Below, one piece after another: positions 1-6,489 of a stretch of 37,112 nucleotides of DNA; position 1 is the first letter of the stretch; each line of letters opens with the position of its first letter. The position numbers and the translations under genes were made by a program. The DNA is from a virus, in IMG/VR virus record IMGVR_UViG_3300035583_000002, positions 1-37,112 of that record. One strand, given 5' to 3'. Below the pieces are notes generated by a model. It was not told the origin of the DNA. It did not search any database and saw only the letters and a program-made list of their open reading frames with translations.

Positions 1-307
1 CATAAACCGAAGCCCCGACCGAAGCCCCGACCGAATCCCAGACCGAAGCCCGGACCGAAGCCCGGACCGAAGCCCTAAATTTCCGGTCAAGAACAATCGT
101 CCTAGTCAATCCCTGCGAGAGTGGAGATCCGCACCACACAATCTTCCGCGGCGGAGGAAGTCCACCCAATCGATAAATCTCTCGGATCGCTGCTTCTGCG
201 CGTGGCCGATCGGCTGGTTCTGCGGATAGGCCGATCGCCAACCAACGATCTCGGAACTCCGAGAACCGCGCAGTTTGCTCAGGCGTGAGACGTTTGATTT
301 TTTTCAT
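1..307 (-). CDS. Tetrapeptide-repeat protein (DUF6745-like), N-terminal part, cut by window edge
   Basis: This reading frame starts at ATG 305-307, five bases after the stop of the 310-612 gene, and runs off the left edge without a stop. The first ~75 residues (beginning MKKIKRLTPEQ, with a later IVWCGSPLSQGLTR motif) are followed by [24 protein letters not shown] and VYG, encoded by the 12-bp repeat. The same repeat and frame continue in from the right edge into the ORF ending at 36165. Joining 307-1 to 36781-36165 gives 308 codons; joining through the 62-bp end overlap (307-68, then 37112-36165) gives 396 codons. Both stay in frame. From memory, an N-terminal LTPEQ/WCGSPLSQGLTR block, a SV-rich repeat and the C-terminal domain match DUF6745 proteins. 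Function unknown; no signal peptide or membrane segment seen. Confidence 0.85.
   Translation of the reverse strand, partial: MKKIKRLTPEQTARFSEFRDRWLAIGLSAEPADRPRAEAAIREIYRLGGLPPPRKIVWCGSPLSQGLTRTIVLDRKFRASVRASVRASVWDSVGASVGASVY
6..75 (-). repeat. Short copy of the 12-bp tandem array (left end)
   Basis: Five exact-length units of consensus ACCGAAGCCCCG plus a sixth that degenerates into ccctaaat. The array is preceded by cataaa, the same flank that precedes the long array at 36782-36787. Bases 1-63 equal 36782-36844, and bases 6-67 equal 37051-37112. This stretch therefore contains both unique flanks with only six units between them, unlike the right end of the window. Confidence 0.95.
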
Positions 308-309
308 GG

Positions 310-612
310 CTAGTCCGAAACCTGCCGGATTTCGCCTGGTGAATACTCTCTTTGACGGACGACCCGAAACGTTCCGGCTGGGAGCTTTATCTCTCGGTGT
401 TCATCGTGCTTTAGCATGGTCGGCCGAACGACTCGAAGAAATCGCTCAGTTCCCTTCGCGAGCAGCACCGCGTCAGACGCTGACGCAGCGTGGTAATGAC
501 CCGTGGCCTCACCCTCAGCCAGGATCACCCGATCACCGGATGGATCGACCTGCTCCAAACCTTCGGGTTCATCGCACGACTCCAAAAATACATCACCTTG
601 ACGTACCTGCAT
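310..612 (-). CDS. Small His-rich protein paired with the repeat protein
   Basis: 100 residues beginning MQVRQGDVF, with a good ribosome-binding site (GGAGG six bases before ATG 612). It lies 12 bases after the HTH gene and its stop is two bases before the repeat-protein ATG, so the three are probably co-transcribed. Two histidine pairs, G38-H-Y-H41 and K68-H-D-E-H72, sit in a chain that looks mainly beta (alternating hydrophobics, then LPAGTFRVVRQREY). That would suit a small metal-binding barrel, but this is inference. I recall similar ~100-residue RQGDV...GHxHA...RQREY proteins beside DUF6745 genes in other genomes. No enzymatic motif recognised. Confidence 0.82.
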   Translation of the reverse strand: MQVRQGDVFLESCDEPEGLEQVDPSGDRVILAEGEATGHYHAASASDAVLLAKGTERFLRVVRPTMLKHDEHREIKLPAGTFRVVRQREYSPGEIRQVSD

Positions 613-624
613 TTTTACCTCCAG

Positions 625-828
625 TTATGCTGCTCTTTTGGACTTCTTCTTCCAGGCCTCGACCGGGATCTCACCTTTGGTGGCATGAGCGATCTTCAGC
701 GCGCTGGTCAAATCCGGTGTCCGATACTCATGTAGCCACATCGATACGGCGGGCCGACTCACGCCGCACAACGCCGCAAACTCAAAAGGGCGCATTTTTT
801 TCCGGTCGAGATATTTCCTTAGGTCCAT
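625..828 (-). CDS. HTH transcriptional regulator (YdaS/XRE-like)
   Basis: 67 residues. Residues about 13-33 (PFEFAALCGVSRPAVSMWL) form a clear helix-turn-helix, followed by a short helix and a basic tail (KKKSKR). The size and its position at the head of one arm of a divergent promoter region resemble Cro/YdaS-type phage regulators. The ATG at 828 has no obvious ribosome-binding site of its own. It lies ten bases after the stop of an 11-codon leader ORF that has a strong one and is in the same frame, so translation may depend on reinitiation. It probably acts at the repeated 18-mers at 834-851 and 898-915. Confidence 0.85.
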   Translation of the reverse strand: MDLRKYLDRKKMRPFEFAALCGVSRPAVSMWLHEYRTPDLTSALKIAHATKGEIPVEAWKKKSKRAA

Positions 829-833
829 GACGC

Positions 834-851
834 ATATTTACGCGCGCACAT
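834..851. promoter_or_regulatory. Candidate operator copy 1
   Basis: ATATTTACGCGCGCACAT, an 18-mer repeated with 14/18 identity at 898-915. It lies just upstream of the HTH gene start, so a protein bound here could block its expression. Inferred from repetition and placement only. Confidence 0.45.
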
Positions 852-873
852 CGTTCGAGGTCAAGGGGTTCAT
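838..873 (-). CDS. Leader peptide upstream of the HTH gene, 11 aa
   Basis: ATG 873 follows AAGGAGAAGG, the best ribosome-binding site in this control region. It encodes MNPLTSNDVRA and ends at TAA 838-840. The HTH gene is in the same frame and starts after three further codons. This could be a leader used for reinitiation, or a former N-terminus of the regulator cut off by a stop codon. Confidence 0.45.
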   Translation of the reverse strand: MNPLTSNDVRA

Positions 874-889
874 TTTTTCCTTCTCCTTC

Positions 890-918
890 TTGACATCATA
901 TTTACGTTCGTGCATACT
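890..918 (+). promoter_or_regulatory. Sigma70-type promoter for the plus-strand unit
   Basis: -35 TTGACA (890-895), 17-bp spacer, -10 CATACT (913-918). It overlaps the second operator candidate. On the opposite strand a TATGAT -10 (895-900) could fire leftward, so the two promoters would compete or be co-regulated. The leftward -35 is weak. Confidence 0.6.
898..915. promoter_or_regulatory. Candidate operator copy 2
   Basis: ATATTTACGTTCGTGCAT, related to 834-851. It covers the spacer and the start of the -10 of the rightward promoter, and the upstream part of the leftward one. Binding here would be expected to repress rightward transcription. Confidence 0.5.
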
Positions 919-957
919 CGATCTTGGATAGACGCTTTCAGTAAGCACGAGGACAAA

Positions 958-1149
958 ATGACGACCCCGCAGACGAAGCAGCAGTACCCGGTACGGATGA
1001 CGCAGTCGGAGCTCGCAGCGCTGGTCCAGAGCACGGCCAACATTGTCGACGCCTGCCAGCGCACGACGGCCGCCACAGCCGCAGCGCTTCATGAACTCGT
1101 ACTGAAGCTCGAGTCCCATACCGAGCACGGGCAGACGGTGCGGTCATGA
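958..1149 (+). CDS. Hypothetical small protein, first gene of plus-strand unit
   Basis: 63 residues starting MTTPQTKQQYPVRM, from ATG 958 with gaggac upstream. The rest is a predicted helical pair (ELAALVQSTANIVDACQ and TAAALHELVLKLES). It is the first gene after the 890-918 promoter and overlaps the next start as ATGA. Not recognised. A longer start at 910 is possible but would begin at or before the likely transcription start. Confidence 0.6.
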   Translation: MTTPQTKQQYPVRMTQSELAALVQSTANIVDACQRTTAATAAALHELVLKLESHTEHGQTVRS

Positions 1150-1211
1150 CTACCTCTGCCGACACCATCCTTGATCTGATCGGCCGCACCCTAACGGAGG
1201 CGCTCACGTGA
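1146..1211 (+). CDS. Very small ORF, 21 aa
   Basis: Encodes MTTSADTILDLIGRTLTEALT. It is linked by a four-base overlap to the gene before it (ATGA) and to the one after it (GTGA), the same coupling seen throughout this unit. That is the main reason to accept it. One short amphipathic helix; function unknown. Confidence 0.4.
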   Translation: MTTSADTILDLIGRTLTEALT

Positions 1212-1390
1212 CGGTATCGGACGCGATCGTAGCACTCGAGATAGCGGTGCGGGTCGATGAGCGGCTCAGGTGGTCGACGATGGCCACCTCGATGATGAAG
1301 CTCAAATCGGAGCAGCGAGTAGTCCGTACCAGAGAGCAGTTACTGTCAGTAATCGAGTCAGAGGTTGAACGTGCTGGGAGGACAACATGA
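1208..1390 (+). CDS. Hypothetical small helical protein
   Basis: 60 residues from GTG 1208, overlapping the previous stop as GTGA, and ending in an ATGA overlap with the next gene. Predicted mostly helical and charged (EQRVVRTREQLLSVIESEVERA). Not recognised. Confidence 0.55.
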   Translation: MTVSDAIVALEIAVRVDERLRWSTMATSMMKLKSEQRVVRTREQLLSVIESEVERAGRTT

Positions 1391-1749
1391 AGAAGAAGGT
1401 CGAGCGCTGCGGAATCCCCAACAGGAATCCCCGGGTCCCGAACAGGGAGGGATCCCAGTCGGCTACCCGCCTAGAGGGGATTTCGGAGCGCTCGAAGATC
1501 GCGCGTCGTGATGGTCCCTCGGGGGAATCTCCTTCCTCGGGGAGTAGCGCTCCGGTCCCCGGGGCCCTTGCTCCCGAGGGACCTTCAGAGCGCACGATCC
1601 CAGTCGGAACGACGTTCGACGAATTCCGCCGGCTGCTTGAGCTCGAGCGGGACAGGCGAGACCTGACCAAAGCGCTCGACAAACTACTGGCGGACGTGAT
1701 CGCGGATCTTGGGCGGCAGGCGAAGCGGTCGACCAGGTGGCGCTCGTGA
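1387..1749 (+). CDS. Hypothetical protein with disordered N-terminus
   Basis: 120 residues. The first ~75 are Pro/Ser/Gly/Arg-rich and probably disordered. The last ~45 form a charged helix (FDEFRRLLELERDRRDLTK), possibly a coiled coil. Coupled on both sides by four-base overlaps. The 1440-1600 stretch is unusually rich in GGGAATC/CTCGGGG-type words, which give Pro/Ser/Glu runs. Function unknown. Confidence 0.55.
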   Translation: MKKKVERCGIPNRNPRVPNREGSQSATRLEGISERSKIARRDGPSGESPSSGSSAPVPGALAPEGPSERTIPVGTTFDEFRRLLELERDRRDLTKALDKLLADVIADLGRQAKRSTRWRS

Positions 1750-1937
1750 CCGACATCACCTATCGCGACCTGTTCGCGCGACACCGGGATCTGCGCCGGA
1801 GGATCGAGTCGGCAACCTCGCGAGCCGAGGCCGTCGAGCTCGAGGCGCAGCTCTCCGCCGTACGCGAGTTCCGCCTCACACTTCACATGCAGTTGATGGA
1901 GTTGGCCCGCACAGAACAACGAAAGGTGATGTCATGA
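1746..1937 (+). CDS. Hypothetical small coiled-coil protein
   Basis: 63 residues. I choose GTG 1746 (GTGA overlap) over GTG 1737. The sequence is a run of helices rich in Arg/Glu/Leu (RHRDLRRRIESATSRAEAVE), so a coiled coil is likely. Function unknown. Confidence 0.55.
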   Translation: MTDITYRDLFARHRDLRRRIESATSRAEAVELEAQLSAVREFRLTLHMQLMELARTEQRKVMS

Positions 1938-2350
1938 CAACCACGATCACATTCCAGGCGATCACGCGAGAGCGAGCCGAAAAGCTGATGTCGACCGCGA
2001 TCGAGGAGGCAAAGCAGCTCCAGGCGATAGCGCCGGACCTGGACCATGAGGCTGGTTGTCCGGGTGACCATGGCTGCACGTGCCGGATTGCATCACGACG
2101 GGAGAATGCGAGAGCGCTTCTCCAGTTGATCGCGAGTGGTGCCGTGATCGTAGCGGAGTCGGGCCTCACTCAGGCGCGGCTCAAGCCAGATGCACAGGTA
2201 GCTACCGCCGTGCTCGTAGGCGCGGCCAGGATGGCGGGCCAAATGCTACGCGGTGCAATCGACCGTCAGATGCTGGCTATCCGCCACGCACACGGCCGGC
2301 TCCAGGATGTTGCCGCCCTGTTCGAGTCACTCCCCGGGATAGTGAGATGA
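1934..2350 (+). CDS. Hypothetical helical protein with Cys cluster
   Basis: 138 residues from ATG 1934 (ATGA overlap). Helical throughout, with a Cys/His cluster at about residues 41-50 (GCPGDHGCTCR) that could bind zinc. The C-terminal half is Ala-rich and hydrophobic but has no clear membrane span. Not recognised. Confidence 0.6.
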   Translation: MTTTITFQAITRERAEKLMSTAIEEAKQLQAIAPDLDHEAGCPGDHGCTCRIASRRENARALLQLIASGAVIVAESGLTQARLKPDAQVATAVLVGAARMAGQMLRGAIDRQMLAIRHAHGRLQDVAALFESLPGIVR

Positions 2351-2568
2351 GTCCGAAGAAGATAAGCCCCAAAGATCAATGTGATTGGTGCAAAGAGCGG
2401 GCGCGGGGCCAGGTCTACACGCTGTTCCTGCCTGGACCGTCGAGCCTCCAGATCCTTGTGGCTTCGTGCTGCGCCCGTGCGGCCGCCCAGGCCGCGACCC
2501 GATCTCCGGTCCCGAAGGTGTCGAGTCGGGGGCGCGAGGTATTGCATTTACTGGAGGCCGAACCATGA
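2347..2568 (+). CDS. Small Cys-rich protein
   Basis: 73 residues. A CDWC knuckle at residues 12-15 and an SCC pair near residue 41 suggest a small zinc-binding fold. ATGA overlaps at both ends. One of several Cys-knuckle proteins in this unit. Function unknown. Confidence 0.55.
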   Translation: MSPKKISPKDQCDWCKERARGQVYTLFLPGPSSLQILVASCCARAAAQAATRSPVPKVSSRGREVLHLLEAEP

Positions 2569-2825
2569 CCAACCAGAAAAAATGCAAGGCGTATTCGGAT
2601 TGCCAGCGGCCCGCGAACACGGAAACCGGCCGATGCGACCTCCATGACGCGATCTCGATGGCCGCGGACGCCATGGACCTGCTCGAAAAAAACGCTCGAG
2701 AGCCTTGTCCGGATCGAGCGAAAGGATCGGGAGCCGGTTGTTGTCGCTGGATATGTCACAGACCGGAAGGATCTAGTTGTTGTGTTTGGCGAAAGTATCA
2801 AGCGCTCGACGGAGGCCGACCATGA
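2565..2825 (+). CDS. Cys/His small protein with probable frameshift at A7
   Basis: The frame from ATG 2565 begins MTNQKKCKAYSDCQRPA and continues with TGRCDLH, a C-x5-C-x9-C-x2-H zinc-type motif. At 2686-2692 there is a run of seven A (CTCGAAAAAAACGC). Beyond it the zero frame becomes Cys/Arg/Gly-rich with A/T-ending codons. The +1 frame (TLESLVRIERKDREPVV... ending at 2829) has G/C-ending codons and reads like normal protein. Either one A is extra (sequencing or real mutation) or translation shifts. The zero frame does end in the usual ATGA overlap with the next gene at 2822, which argues the other way. Confidence 0.55.
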   Translation: MTNQKKCKAYSDCQRPANTETGRCDLHDAISMAADAMDLLEKNAREPCPDRAKGSGAGCCRWICHRPEGSSCCVWRKYQALDGGRP

Positions 2826-3100
2826 TTGAGTCAATCGGCCAGGACGTGCACGACCATCTAGACGAGCGCGGCGGACCGCTCGCGCCATGCCGTGAGCGGA
2901 TATGCAGCGATTGCGAGGGCGCGATTGACGCGGGGCGCTATCACTCGCTCGGCGGGGAGCTGCTCTGTGACCAATGCGCGCCGGGCCACGCAATCCGGAT
3001 TATCACGAGCACATCCAACGCGGCCGAGCTTCAGGAGGCGATCGACGTGCTCCGCCAGATTGCGCGCGAGTTTGAGGCCGGGGAATGGAGGCGGACGTGA
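2822..3100 (+). CDS. Small zinc-ribbon-like protein
   Basis: 92 residues. Cysteines at about 23, 28, 31, 49 and 52 (CRERICSDC and LLCDQC) make a two-knuckle zinc site around residues 28-52. A helical tail follows (AAELQEAIDVLRQIAREF). Starts at ATG 2822, overlapping the upstream stop. Could be a DNA- or protein-binding adaptor; function unknown. Confidence 0.6.
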   Translation: MIESIGQDVHDHLDERGGPLAPCRERICSDCEGAIDAGRYHSLGGELLCDQCAPGHAIRIITSTSNAAELQEAIDVLRQIAREFEAGEWRRT

Positions 3101-3642
3101 GCCCGGAAGAGAGTGTGTACGAGAAGGCGAGGAATGCGCTGGAACGATTGGCGCAACCACTGCCAGAAAACCCAAGCGCCCGGTGCGCGAGACTCGGTGA
3201 CGATCCTGAGGACGTGATTTCAGCCGCCCTCGACGCAGGCGAGGCGGCCGAGAGGCGCGCAGAGGAAGTAGAGCTGGCAGGCCGCGCGCTCGTGGCGGAA
3301 GCCGAGGTGCAGCGGAATGTGGCCGTGTCAGTTGCGGAGCGTGGAAAATGGCACTCGAATGGGGTCTACCTGCTCGAGAAGGAGCGGCGGATCGCGGCCG
3401 AGGATCGGTGCATGAGGTTGGAGGGGGAAATAGCAGAACTCACATCACAGGAGGGAAACATGCAGGGACAAGAGACGCAGATTGAGAACGCGGCCGCACA
3501 ACCCGGAAGACAATGCCGGGTGACGGAGAAGCTCAAGGGGCTCACGGAGCTGATGCGCGCGAATGGCGTGCACCGGCTCGAGCTCGAGAGTGCTCTGGAC
3601 GGGCAGATGTCGATCCGCGCGATCGAGCTCGAGAAGCGATGA
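3097..3642 (+). CDS. Coiled-coil hypothetical protein with possible internal start
   Basis: 181 residues from GTG 3097 (GTGA overlap); ATG 3085 in the same frame is an alternative. Residues ~45-125 are Glu/Ala/Arg-rich and look like a long coiled coil. An in-frame ATG at 3460 is preceded by a strong aggaggga site. A separate 60-residue C-terminal product (MQGQETQIEN...) might therefore be made from the same frame. Not recognised. Confidence 0.6.
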   Translation: MSPEESVYEKARNALERLAQPLPENPSARCARLGDDPEDVISAALDAGEAAERRAEEVELAGRALVAEAEVQRNVAVSVAERGKWHSNGVYLLEKERRIAAEDRCMRLEGEIAELTSQEGNMQGQETQIENAAAQPGRQCRVTEKLKGLTELMRANGVHRLELESALDGQMSIRAIELEKR

Positions 3643-3648
3643 TGGCCT

Positions 3649-3795
3649 TTGACCCCAGTCTGCCGGTTGGGGTCGCCCGATGCGGATTGGCCGTGCCGGG
3701 ATTGTTTCCGGTGCCGTAGCTGGATGCGGCGCTGGGCTCGGGTGGGCGGAGTCCTCGTGAGAGGTCTATCCCACCGCTCACCCGGGTTTTCTTGA
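3649..3795 (+). CDS. Possible small Cys-knuckle ORF
   Basis: This frame from TTG 3649 gives 48 residues with C-x10-C-x2-C-x2-C (VCRLGSPDADWPCRDCFRC), like neighbouring zinc-type proteins. The start codon is poor and no ribosome-binding site is obvious. A competing 26-residue frame from ATG 3639 has ATGA coupling but little protein character. Weak call for the 3643-3804 gap. Confidence 0.25.
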   Translation: MTPVCRLGSPDADWPCRDCFRCRSWMRRWARVGGVLVRGLSHRSPGFS

Positions 3796-3804
3796 GGTGA
3801 AGTG

Positions 3805-4851
3805 ATGGCTGACGAGATCGTGAGGCCTGAAGGAAAGGATCGACGTTCTGCCTGGTTGGCCGCGCGCCGTGAGGTCGTGACCGCTACCGGACTGGCCTCG
3901 ATTATGCGGATCCCGGACGCATACGGTTCGCCGATGGGTGAATGGCTAGAGAAGATGGGGCGAAGCGAACAGCCGGCCGAGCCGATCGAGCGGATGATCT
4001 GGGGTCAGCGATTGCAGCAGGCGATCCTTGTCGGGTACGCGGAGCGCGAGGGACAGCCAATAGAGCTCGTTGACGAGTACGAGCTGGCCCGGTCCACGAC
4101 CTGCAAGCATCTTGGTGCTTCATTGGACGCGCGACTCCAGGGCGGGGATCGCCGGCCAATCGACGCGAAAAATATCGGCTACCAGGATCCGGTCGTGTGG
4201 GGCGAGCCGTACACCGATCAGGTTCCACCACGGCTCGTCGTGCAGCTCCATGGACAAATGGAGGTCACCGGCGCACCGATCGCGGATCTGGCCGCGCTAT
4301 TCGGCGGCAATCGGCTTGTGATCTACCGGGTCGAGCGTGACGAGGAAGTGATCTCCGCGTGCCGTGAGGCCGCGACGGACTTCTGGGAACGGCATGTCGT
4401 CCCAGACGTTCCACCTCCAGTTGACGGCTCGGACGAGTGGACGCGCTTTTTGAGGTCACGGGCGCAGCGATTCGAAAAGTACCTCGACGTAAAGGATCTC
4501 GATCCGGATTCCTGCGAGAAGGCTGTGGCATCGGTCAATCTGCTCGCCCTCGCCAAGGAAGCGAAGAAAGACGCCGAGGCGCTCGAGGCGCTCCACGGCA
4601 ATCGACTGCGCGACCTGATCGGTGAGAACGCGGGCCTCGTGCTTCCTGGCTCTCGGCTTCATTACCGACAGAACAAGCCATCTTCCGTCGCCGACGATGA
4701 CGGATATATCGCGTATCTGGAGCGTCTGGCCTATCTCGCTGGAGCCAAACCAAAGGCCCTACGGCGGATCAGGGCGCGAAGGTTCACGGGAAGCAAACCA
4801 GGCAATCGACCACTCATCCTGAAAACGGCCAAGGAGGCCAAGCAATCATGA
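3805..4851 (+). CDS. YqaJ-type phage recombination exonuclease
   Basis: 348 residues; gaggtga precedes ATG 3805. Matches the YqaJ/lambda-exonuclease fold: an early RRSAWLAARREVVTATGLASIM segment, the W-G-x-R-L motif near 66-75, D108 in GASLDARL, and the D120-A-K122 catalytic pair in RPIDAKN. The family degrades one strand of linear double-stranded DNA 5'-3' using metal ions and passes single strand to an annealing protein. The next gene, overlapping by four bases, is the likely partner. A helical C-terminal part (about residues 205-348) follows the nuclease core. Likely role: phage recombination and replication. Confidence 0.85.
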   Translation: MADEIVRPEGKDRRSAWLAARREVVTATGLASIMRIPDAYGSPMGEWLEKMGRSEQPAEPIERMIWGQRLQQAILVGYAEREGQPIELVDEYELARSTTCKHLGASLDARLQGGDRRPIDAKNIGYQDPVVWGEPYTDQVPPRLVVQLHGQMEVTGAPIADLAALFGGNRLVIYRVERDEEVISACREAATDFWERHVVPDVPPPVDGSDEWTRFLRSRAQRFEKYLDVKDLDPDSCEKAVASVNLLALAKEAKKDAEALEALHGNRLRDLIGENAGLVLPGSRLHYRQNKPSSVADDDGYIAYLERLAYLAGAKPKALRRIRARRFTGSKPGNRPLILKTAKEAKQS

Positions 4852-5915
4852 GCAACAATCCCGCAGGATCATATTCCCCTCAATCACTCGCGAAGGCGGA
4901 GCCGCAGGGCCTCACCGCCACGAACGAGACCGCCGCCATGGTGCTGGCCGCGCAGGCGAAAGCGCTCGTCTCGGCCCGGTACGAGATCGCCATTCGGCAG
5001 CCGCGCAATCTCGACCTTGTCCGGCAGAAGCTACTCCTGGAGTGTGAGCGGCCCTCGTTCGCGGCCGTGGCGATCTATCGCAAGCCGGTCGGCAAGGGAA
5101 TCGAGGGCCCGTCCATTCGCTTCGCCGAGGCTGCGCTCCAGAACATGGGCAATATCGCGATCGAGACGCCGGCAATCTATGATGACGCCGAGAAGCGGAT
5201 ACTGCGCGTGATCGTGGCCGACATCGAGACAAACGTCACCCACAGCAAGGATGTGACGGTCCAGAAGACGGTCGAGCGCCGGAGCGTGCAGGACGTCGAC
5301 ACCGTGCTCCGGTCGCGCAAGAACAAGGACGGACAGACGGTGTATATCCGTCTCGCGACCGACGACGAGATCCTGAACACCGAGAACGCGCTCGTGTCGA
5401 AGGCGCTCCGAACGACGGGACTCAGGCTGATCCCGGGGTGGCTTATCGACGAGTGCATGGCGGCGGTGCGCGCAACCCGCAAGAAGGGCGACGCGGAGAA
5501 CCCGGACGCAGCGAAGAACAAGCTTTTCGACGCTTTCCGCGCTCAGGGCGTCACAGCCGAGGCGGTCTGCGAATGGCTCAGGCATCCCGCCGACGCAATA
5601 CAGCCCGCCGAGATGGAGGAACTGCGCGGGATCTACACGGCCATCAAGGACGGCGATACGACCTGGGCCGAGGTCATGGACGCGCGGTGGGCAGAGACGC
5701 TCGAGCGGGGCTCAAGAGCTGCGGACAAGGCGAGCAATGCGCTTGATCCGGGGATCGACCCGACGAGCATGAGCACCCCGAAGAAAGGGACGGCCGCGGT
5801 CAAGGCGGCGATCAGGAATACCCAGAAGGCCGATGCGCCCAAAGACGACATCCCGTTCGAATCCTCAGCCGAAGAGGAGAAGCGCAGGGCGGCCGAGCTT
5901 GCGGAGACGGAGTAG
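4848..5915 (+). CDS. Single-strand annealing protein candidate (RecT/Erf-like)
   Basis: 355 residues, starting in an ATGA overlap with the exonuclease. The central region (about 40-200) contains a basic alpha/beta segment with GPSIRFAEAALQNMGNI and IPGWLIDECMAAVRATRK. I associate these motifs with phage recombination proteins found beside YqaJ exonucleases. The tail after ~290 is disordered and ends acidic (SSAEEEKRRAAELAETE), as in many single-strand-binding partners. The annealing role is inferred from family resemblance and gene order. Confidence 0.68.
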   Translation: MSNNPAGSYSPQSLAKAEPQGLTATNETAAMVLAAQAKALVSARYEIAIRQPRNLDLVRQKLLLECERPSFAAVAIYRKPVGKGIEGPSIRFAEAALQNMGNIAIETPAIYDDAEKRILRVIVADIETNVTHSKDVTVQKTVERRSVQDVDTVLRSRKNKDGQTVYIRLATDDEILNTENALVSKALRTTGLRLIPGWLIDECMAAVRATRKKGDAENPDAAKNKLFDAFRAQGVTAEAVCEWLRHPADAIQPAEMEELRGIYTAIKDGDTTWAEVMDARWAETLERGSRAADKASNALDPGIDPTSMSTPKKGTAAVKAAIRNTQKADAPKDDIPFESSAEEEKRRAAELAETE

Positions 5916-5950
5916 GCAGCACCACCATTCACCAACAGAAAGGGAACACC

Positions 5951-6235
5951 ATGGCACGAAGGCAACTAACGATCCAGGGCACCGAGAAGCCGACAATTGT
6001 AGAGATAGACTCTGCCGCCGAAGCGTACGTGGAGGCTCGAGACGAGCGGATGAAGCTCACGGACGCGGAGTCCGAGGCGCACGACGCGCTGCTGGAAGTG
6101 ATGAAAAAGCACAATATTGAGGTCTATCGCGACATGAACGCGATCCCTCCGCTCACGGTAACTCGCACTCCAGGGAAGGAAAAAGTGAAAGTTACCCGCG
6201 CGCAGGAGGAGGAAGGCGAAGGGTCCGATGACTGA
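5951..6235 (+). CDS. Conserved small protein after recombination genes
   Basis: 94 residues; aaaggga lies before ATG 5951. It has a beta-like N-terminus, a central helical hairpin (YVEARDERMKLTDAESEAHDALLEVMKKH) and an acidic tail. The helical hairpin recalls proteins found after phage recombinases, some Gam-like, but the match is loose. Likely accessory to the exonuclease/annealing pair by position. Confidence 0.6.
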   Translation: MARRQLTIQGTEKPTIVEIDSAAEAYVEARDERMKLTDAESEAHDALLEVMKKHNIEVYRDMNAIPPLTVTRTPGKEKVKVTRAQEEEGEGSDD

Positions 6236-6261
6236 GGCCGTAGGGATCAAGAGGGGATGAC

Positions 6262-6489
6262 GTGACCGCCTGGCCCGACCTCGAGGACGATCTGCGCCGC
6301 GTGCTCCTGCTCTGGCTCAAGGCCGCCCTAAATGCCGTTGACTCTGGGCTGATTGACGTTGAGACGATCTTCCTGCCGTTCCTGGAGGACCGAAACGGAA
6401 AGACGATCGCCGAGATCGCACTTCCTCGGCTTGGAGTCCTACTTGAGGGGAGCGCGGCCCGACTACTCGAGGCGCCGAAGGATCACTAA
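6262..6489 (+). CDS. Hypothetical small protein
   Basis: 75 residues from GTG 6262, with aagagggg eight bases upstream. Hydrophobic helices (LRRVLLLWLKAALNAV, RLGVLLEGSAARLLE) suggest a compact helical fold rather than a membrane protein. The stop overlaps the next start as TAATG. Function unknown. Confidence 0.55.
   Translation: MTAWPDLEDDLRRVLLLWLKAALNAVDSGLIDVETIFLPFLEDRNGKTIAEIALPRLGVLLEGSAARLLEAPKDH

Noticed and set aside
285-830. 181-aa plus-strand ORF over the HTH and His-rich genes
   Set aside because: Composition is Pro/Arg/Ser-rich with no domain; it lies opposite better-supported genes.
1302-1919. 205-aa minus-strand ORF
   Set aside because: Antisense to coupled small genes and without protein-like features.
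5031-5585. 184-aa minus-strand ORF opposite the annealing protein
   Set aside because: Mirror frame of a well-supported gene.
6229-6261. Ten-codon ORF between the 94-aa and 75-aa genes
   Set aside because: Too short to support; no coupling to the GTG 6262 start beyond proximity.
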